A DNA stretch of 64,000 nucleotides from Cricetomys ansorgei (Eukaryota; Chordata; Mammalia; Rodentia; Nesomyidae). The notes beneath the pieces are model-generated. The model saw nothing but the letters and a program-made list of their open reading frames with translations. It did no database searches and was not told the DNA's origin. The stretch spans positions 5,891,501 through 5,955,500 of the forward strand of contig JAMJFZ010001816.1 of assembly GCA_026225945.1 (NCBI GenBank), written 5' to 3'. A program made the translations under genes and the position numbers. Each line of letters starts with the position of its first letter. Within the stretch, counting starts at the first letter, position 1. Below, piece after piece: positions 59,490-64,000 of the stretch.

Positions 59490-59695
59490 TTTTTATTTAT
59501 TTATATGTATGTATGCATATGTGTATGTATGTTTGTGTGTGGGGGGGTGCACATTAGTACAGTGCCCACGTAGTCCAGAAGGGGTGTTGGGTTCCCTGGA
59601 GCTAGAGCGCCAGGCAGATGTGAACCAGTAGTCCACATGCTGGGAACTGAACTCAAGGCCAGCTGGAAGAACAGCATGCACTCTTAATTGCTTTC
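59490..59695 (-). mobile_element. B3-family SINE, minus
   Basis: Reversed TATGTATG/GTGT-rich tail, CACATGCTGGGAACTGAACT, and head-side GAACAGCATGCACTCTTAA. Confidence 0.75.
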
Positions 59696-59927
59696 TCTTA
59701 GTTCAAAGCATATACTTCTCATTAAAAAAAAAAAAAGTCCTGAGAACAAGTTCTGTCACACACAGTATGAGACTCTAAGCCTGGTAGCGTCACCATACAT
59801 AATGATAATATATTGTGCATTTAAACAAACTAGAAGGAGTTGTAATGTTTTACCAGAAAAAAAAATACATTTGAGGCATTATAATGATTAACATGATTCA
59901 AACAGTAAACACGGTATACAGGAATTG

Positions 59928-60105
59928 ATGGGAGTGGAGAGACGCTCAGCAGTTAGGAGCACTTGTTGCTCCTGTAGAGGACCCAGGTTCAGTTCCCAGC
60001 ATCCATTTCATGGTTCACAACCATTCATAACTCCAGTCCCAGGAGACATGCACAGATATACATGCAGGCAAACACTCATACACATAAAAGTAAATATATA
60101 TTAAA
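59928..60105 (+). mobile_element. B2 SINE, plus
   Basis: GGAGTGGAGAGACGCTCAGC head, AGAGGACCCAGGTTCAGTTC, CATAACTCCAGTCCCAGGAG, and an A-rich tail after CATACACATAAAAG. Confidence 0.9.
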
Positions 60106-60321
60106 ATTTTTAATGAATATATTATCTGAAATACCACATTATACTATTAGCATGTATTTTCTCTTTAATGTAGTAGTTAATTTATTTTAAAAGTCAAATG
60201 AGGAATGAGAAACTCAGACTACTGAGAATGAGAGTCTAGGTCAGTACTGTTCATTAGGAATATATGCAAGGTTACACAGGCAATTTAAAAGTTTGTAGAG
60301 CCATATAAAAAAGTGAAAGGG

Positions 60322-60585
60322 GACTTGGTGAGATGGCTCAGCTGGTAAAGGCACTTGCTGCCCAGCCTGTCCACTGAGTTTTATCCCTGGAAACCAAGCT
60401 GGAGATAGACACGCAGGAGATAAAGGAGGGCCAGAGAGACAGCTCACTGGTTAAGAGGACACAAGTTTAGTTCCCATCACCCACAACAGGCCACTTGCAA
60501 CTGCCTTTAACTCCAGTTCCAAGGAGTTGAAGACACCCGATCTTACATGCATGGACCCACATAAAGGGAACAGATAAAATCAATT
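60322..60585 (+). mobile_element. two SINE pieces (B3 then B2), plus
   Basis: A truncated B3 (CTTGGTGAGATGGCTCAGCT, GGCACTTGCTGCCCAGCCTG) is followed at about 60430 by a B2 (CCAGAGAGACAGCTCACTGG, TTAACTCCAGTTCCAAGGAG). Confidence 0.75.
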
Positions 60586-60599
60586 TTGTTTGCCTTACC

Positions 60600-61745
60600 C
60601 AATCCAATATACTGAAAATACTGTTTCTATGTGTGATCAATATAAAAAAAAAATCATTGGGCTATTTTCTGTTTTTCTCTGTGAGACTCAGTTGGCTCAT
60701 CTGTAAAGGGATGCTAGTTCACATGCTAGTTCATATGTTTGGAGAAGACCAAAACATGACAAGGCGTGTGAAGCACACTGTAAAATTACCAGAGGCTTGG
60801 TGGCTTAAAAATTTGTATTTGTACACTTCTGGAAATAAGAAATCCAGAATGGGCTAAACATAAAGGTGTCAGCGTGGCAGTGATCCTTTGGAATCTGGAG
60901 AGGGGAACCTGTTTGCTTGTTTTTCCAGACTGTCTTGTTCTTCCATCTTCAAGGCCAACAATGGATCATCACTAAGTCCTGTGTGTGTACTATCCCTCCT
61001 TCCCTCCCCCTCCATCACCCTTACCCCCATTTTTATTATCTGACTGACCCAGTTGCTTCTTTTGTCCCCAATTGGGACCCTTCTGATTACATTTATCACA
61101 CTGGTTAATCCAACCTAATCTCACTTCAAAATCTATATCCTTCCATTTGCAAATCATACATTCCAAGGATTAAGACCCGGGCAAAACTGGGGAGGGTGTT
61201 AGTCTGTCCCCACACCCAAGCTTCAGCACAAAGATTAGCCAACATAAACCATCAATACATGATTAATCTCATTAAGCTACACTGTAGATCTCAGCTAATG
61301 CCAGTGCCAGATTCCATTTTTGTGTTTGTGTTCCGTGAATGTTGCCTGTGGACCTAATAAGTCACAGGATCCACTCAAGCACTTAAGAGGAAGTCAAGGT
61401 TACTAAGCAACCGGGAACACAGTCCCACCCTCATCAGAGCCTGTTGTCAAGGGCTGACATGGAGCAGGTGCTCAAATATTTATCAAAGAGTAGTTTACAT
61501 ACACTTCTGTGGAATACTAACGCCTTAGTTCTTGTTACACTCTTTCTGAAATGATCTCTCTCACTTTGCTTTGTAAAAATTATTTCTTTAAGACTCCCTG
61601 AATTTGCTCATTTTGAGAAAATGTAGTACGTGCTGTTATAGTGTCATAGAACCCGTTTAGCCGAGGAATCGGTCATGGCTTAGTGAGTCTCTGATTCCAC
61701 GTCTCCTTACTTGACACTGAGTGTCAAACTTGGTTTTTATTTATT
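60600..61745. other. intergenic, nothing recognised
   Basis: No gene and no confident element. Open frames are short and unlike known proteins. Confidence 0.4.
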
Positions 61746-61749
61746 GGTT

Positions 61750-61935
61750 TATTTAAGCTTTTATTTATTTTTTTTTGGGGGTGCAGGGTCAAACCTTGAA
61801 CTGTTTATGTGCCTGTGGAGGTCAAAGGGCAACTTGCAGGAACTGTTTCTCACTTTCATGTATGTCCTCAGATTGGGCAGGTTGTTAGGCGTGATGGCAA
61901 ATGTCTTTACTTATTGAGCTATCTTGCTGGCTCTA
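61750..61935 (-). mobile_element. B3-family SINE, minus
   Basis: TGTGGAGGTCAAAGGGCAAC, TTGCAGGAACTGTTTCTCAC, and the reversed head TTATTGAGCTATCTTGCTGG. A second diverged SINE-like stretch (AACACTGGGATTGCAGATTT) may follow to about 62180. Confidence 0.7.
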
Positions 61936-62344
61936 CTCGTTTTTATGTTTGCCGGATGTGAGTGTCTTCACGTGTGTGACCACAGGTGTGTATACCAGTG
62001 ACCTAGTGCAGGTCATAGAAAGTCTTCATTTGTTTGTCCTTGCCTTCTTCCTTGTTGGGGATGGGGTGTCTTGTGGTTCACCACTGTGTACACCACGCAA
62101 AGCACCCGTACGCTTCCCAATATTCTCTTGTGTCTGCCTCCCAGATCACCATAGGAACACTGGGATTGCAGATTTATGTAGTTGTCGGCTGCTGTGAGGG
62201 CTCACCAAGAGAGACAGGAGGTATTTGCACAGGTTCAAACCCTGCCAGACCTCAGCAGAGGGAACCGCCGTCCTGGCCAGTGCCAGATTCCATAGTGGCT
62301 CCCCGAGCATCTGAGCTCAAGTGTTTTTATTGATTCAGCACTTC

Positions 62345-63340
62345 TCAGGTGCAGGTCATTAGCAATCAAAATTCCCCCCAACAGAAATACAACACCTGCA
62401 CACAATACAAAATGTCAAGGCCTATGCATCCCTTTTTCTAACAGTGTACAAAAACAATTATTTTAAACACAACTTAAAATAAACTTCCACAACAATTTCC
62501 CTTTTCTGTATAAAAAATTTGCACTACCTTTACAACTCAATTTAATACTACACCAGCAAAACTACAAGAGGAACAATCACAAGAGTTGCTAATGCACAGG
62601 ATCAAATGAAACCAAACATCTATCAAACTGTTTACAATGTCTTTGGACAGCAGGAAAACATTGTCAATGTCCAATTATCTGAAATTCACTCATGATCTTC
62701 TGGGCTCCTCTAAAGGGCTTGGGTCACTTCTCTGGCTCTGCTCTCTGCAGCACACACAGCTTGTCCTCCAGGCTCCGGCTGTCTCCCCTCCTCTGCTGCT
62801 GTTCTTGGTGGTTGTCCCATGGTACTGGCATCTTCCAAATTTCTGGAGTCCCTTGCTGCAACTGGACTGCACTTTCACCAGCCACCTCTCCTGGGCTCTC
62901 TTCATGGTGCCAAGCCTCAACTTTTTTACATGACCCTTTCATTCTGGCCCTTCAAATACTATGGAAGCTGCACCTTTACTAATGGCCTGTTACAGTGCCA
63001 AGCCTCAGCTGCTCTCCAAAGACCTCTTCATGCCTTTTAAACCAGCACCGGCTAGCTGGGTGGCTTTAACAGTACCAAGGTCAGCTGCCAGAACAAGATA
63101 CAAATTCAGCCAGTTCTGAAAGACAGCTTCTGGGTGCTGACTGATCCTGAGGAAACAGTTTCCAGATTTTAAGATAAGAGCCTGGTTTGTAGGAAAACTA
63201 ACTGGTAAGTTTGTCTGCAGTAAGGGTTCCCACTTGGGATGGAGTTCTCATCACCATCACCAGTGCCTGGACGGGTCTTTCTCTTAGTCAGGTTTGCAGG
63301 GAAAAACAAAACAAAAAAGCCTCTGTTTAGTTTAACTAAG
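62345..63340. mobile_element. rodent LINE-associated repeat
   Basis: The ordered motifs are CTCCTCTAAAGGGCTTGGGT, GCTGCTGTTCTTGGTGGTTG, CCATGGTACTGGCATCTTCC, a twice-repeated TGCCAAGCCTCA...TGACC/CTCTTCATG block, and AACCAGCACCGGCTAGCTGG. I know this order from an abundant rodent dispersed repeat, probably L1-derived. Class and strand are not certain. Confidence 0.45.
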
Positions 63341-63582
63341 CGGCTTTTTGGTTCAAGCTAAGGCTTCCACAACAGCAGGGGGTCCTGGGCCTGTGGGAAG
63401 AATCTCCAGTTGAAACATTCTAGCGATTTGGTTGAAACATTCTAGCGATTTGGCATTCTTTCTCTCCACATCATGTCTAGCTGTGGGTCCCGGCATCTGT
63501 TCCTGTCTGCTGCAGGAAGAGGATGGCTAGAAAAGGCACCGGTCTATGAATACAGCAGAGTATCATCAGGAGTCATTTTATT

Positions 63583-63599
<17 letters not shown>

Positions 63600-63614
<15 letters not shown>

Positions 63615-64000
63615 AAGATGAGTGGTGTTTGTTTTGTCCTAGGTCTCTAGGCTTTCTAGGCTCCGGTTCTTGGTCACTCAGTGTCAGGTATGGGTTTATC
63701 TTGTGGAGTGGGTCTTCAGTCAAATCAGACATCGGTTGGCTACTCCTACAAATTCTATGCCACCATTGCCCTAGCATATTTTTCAGGCAGGATAGATTGT
63801 AGGTCAAAGGTTTTGTGGCTGGGTTGGTGTTTATTTTTCTCTTTTGGTAGTCTGCAGAGTGCCTTCCCACATCAAAGACACTAGAACATAGGGGTGAAGG
63901 CTCTATGTAGGCACCAGCTTGACTTCTCCACGATCAAGGAGTTCTATGGGTATTGTCCTCCGCAATGGGACCCTGCTGTCAGTTTGCAGAAGAATAATTG
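63600..64000. mobile_element. LINE-1-derived block, copy D, cut by window end
   Basis: After a poly-T run come ATCAGACATCGGTTGGCTAC, GTCAAAGGTTTTGTGGCTGG, GACACTAGAACATAGGGGTG and GGCACCAGCTTGACTTCTCC. These belong to the same general rodent repeat type as copies A-C. The element continues past the window. Confidence 0.5.

Noticed and set aside
58800..64000. 3' end of Mycbp2, the expected neighbour
   Set aside because: No splice-bounded exon or recognisable Mycbp2 coding sequence was seen on the minus strand. The gene probably lies beyond the window.

Overview
The window is mammalian nuclear DNA from a muroid rodent. It contains three intron-split genes with GT-AG introns. Between them are rodent-type SINEs (B1, B2, B3/B4 and one ID-like copy), young and old LINE-1 pieces, and long dinucleotide microsatellites. 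The gene order Acod1 (+), Cln5 (+), Fbxl3 (-) matches the conserved block on human 13q22 and mouse chromosome 14. The proteins are close to mouse but not identical, so I infer a non-Mus muroid and cannot name the species.

Layout. 1-11,480 is intergenic, with repeats and no supported gene. 11,494-19,580 is Acod1 (Irg1), with a kappaB-like site, a TATA box, five coding exons encoding 488 aa and a candidate poly(A) signal. 19,600-29,550 is intergenic; it holds an exact 87-bp triplication inside a LINE-derived repeat and a small CpG-rich patch with two CTCF-like motifs in divergent orientation. 29,560-37,990 is Cln5, with a CpG-island promoter and four coding exons encoding 339 aa. About 38,000-40,480 is the gap between two convergent genes. 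40,480-58,400 is Fbxl3 on the minus strand, with four coding exons, a candidate non-coding first exon in a CpG island, and an AT-rich 3' UTR. 58,800-64,000 is repeat-rich intergenic sequence, presumably leading toward Mycbp2, which is not seen here.

The genes do not form an operon or pathway. Acod1 makes itaconate in activated macrophages. Cln5 is a soluble lysosomal enzyme of bis(monoacylglycero)phosphate (BMP) metabolism. Fbxl3 is the SCF substrate receptor that degrades cryptochromes in the circadian clock.

The most notable anomaly is in Fbxl3. Its first coding exon is one base short, at a C run around codon 13. The annotated ATG frame stops after 23 codons, while the remaining roughly 415 codons are intact. 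This is either an assembly error or a very recent lesion. No new multi-gene system was found.
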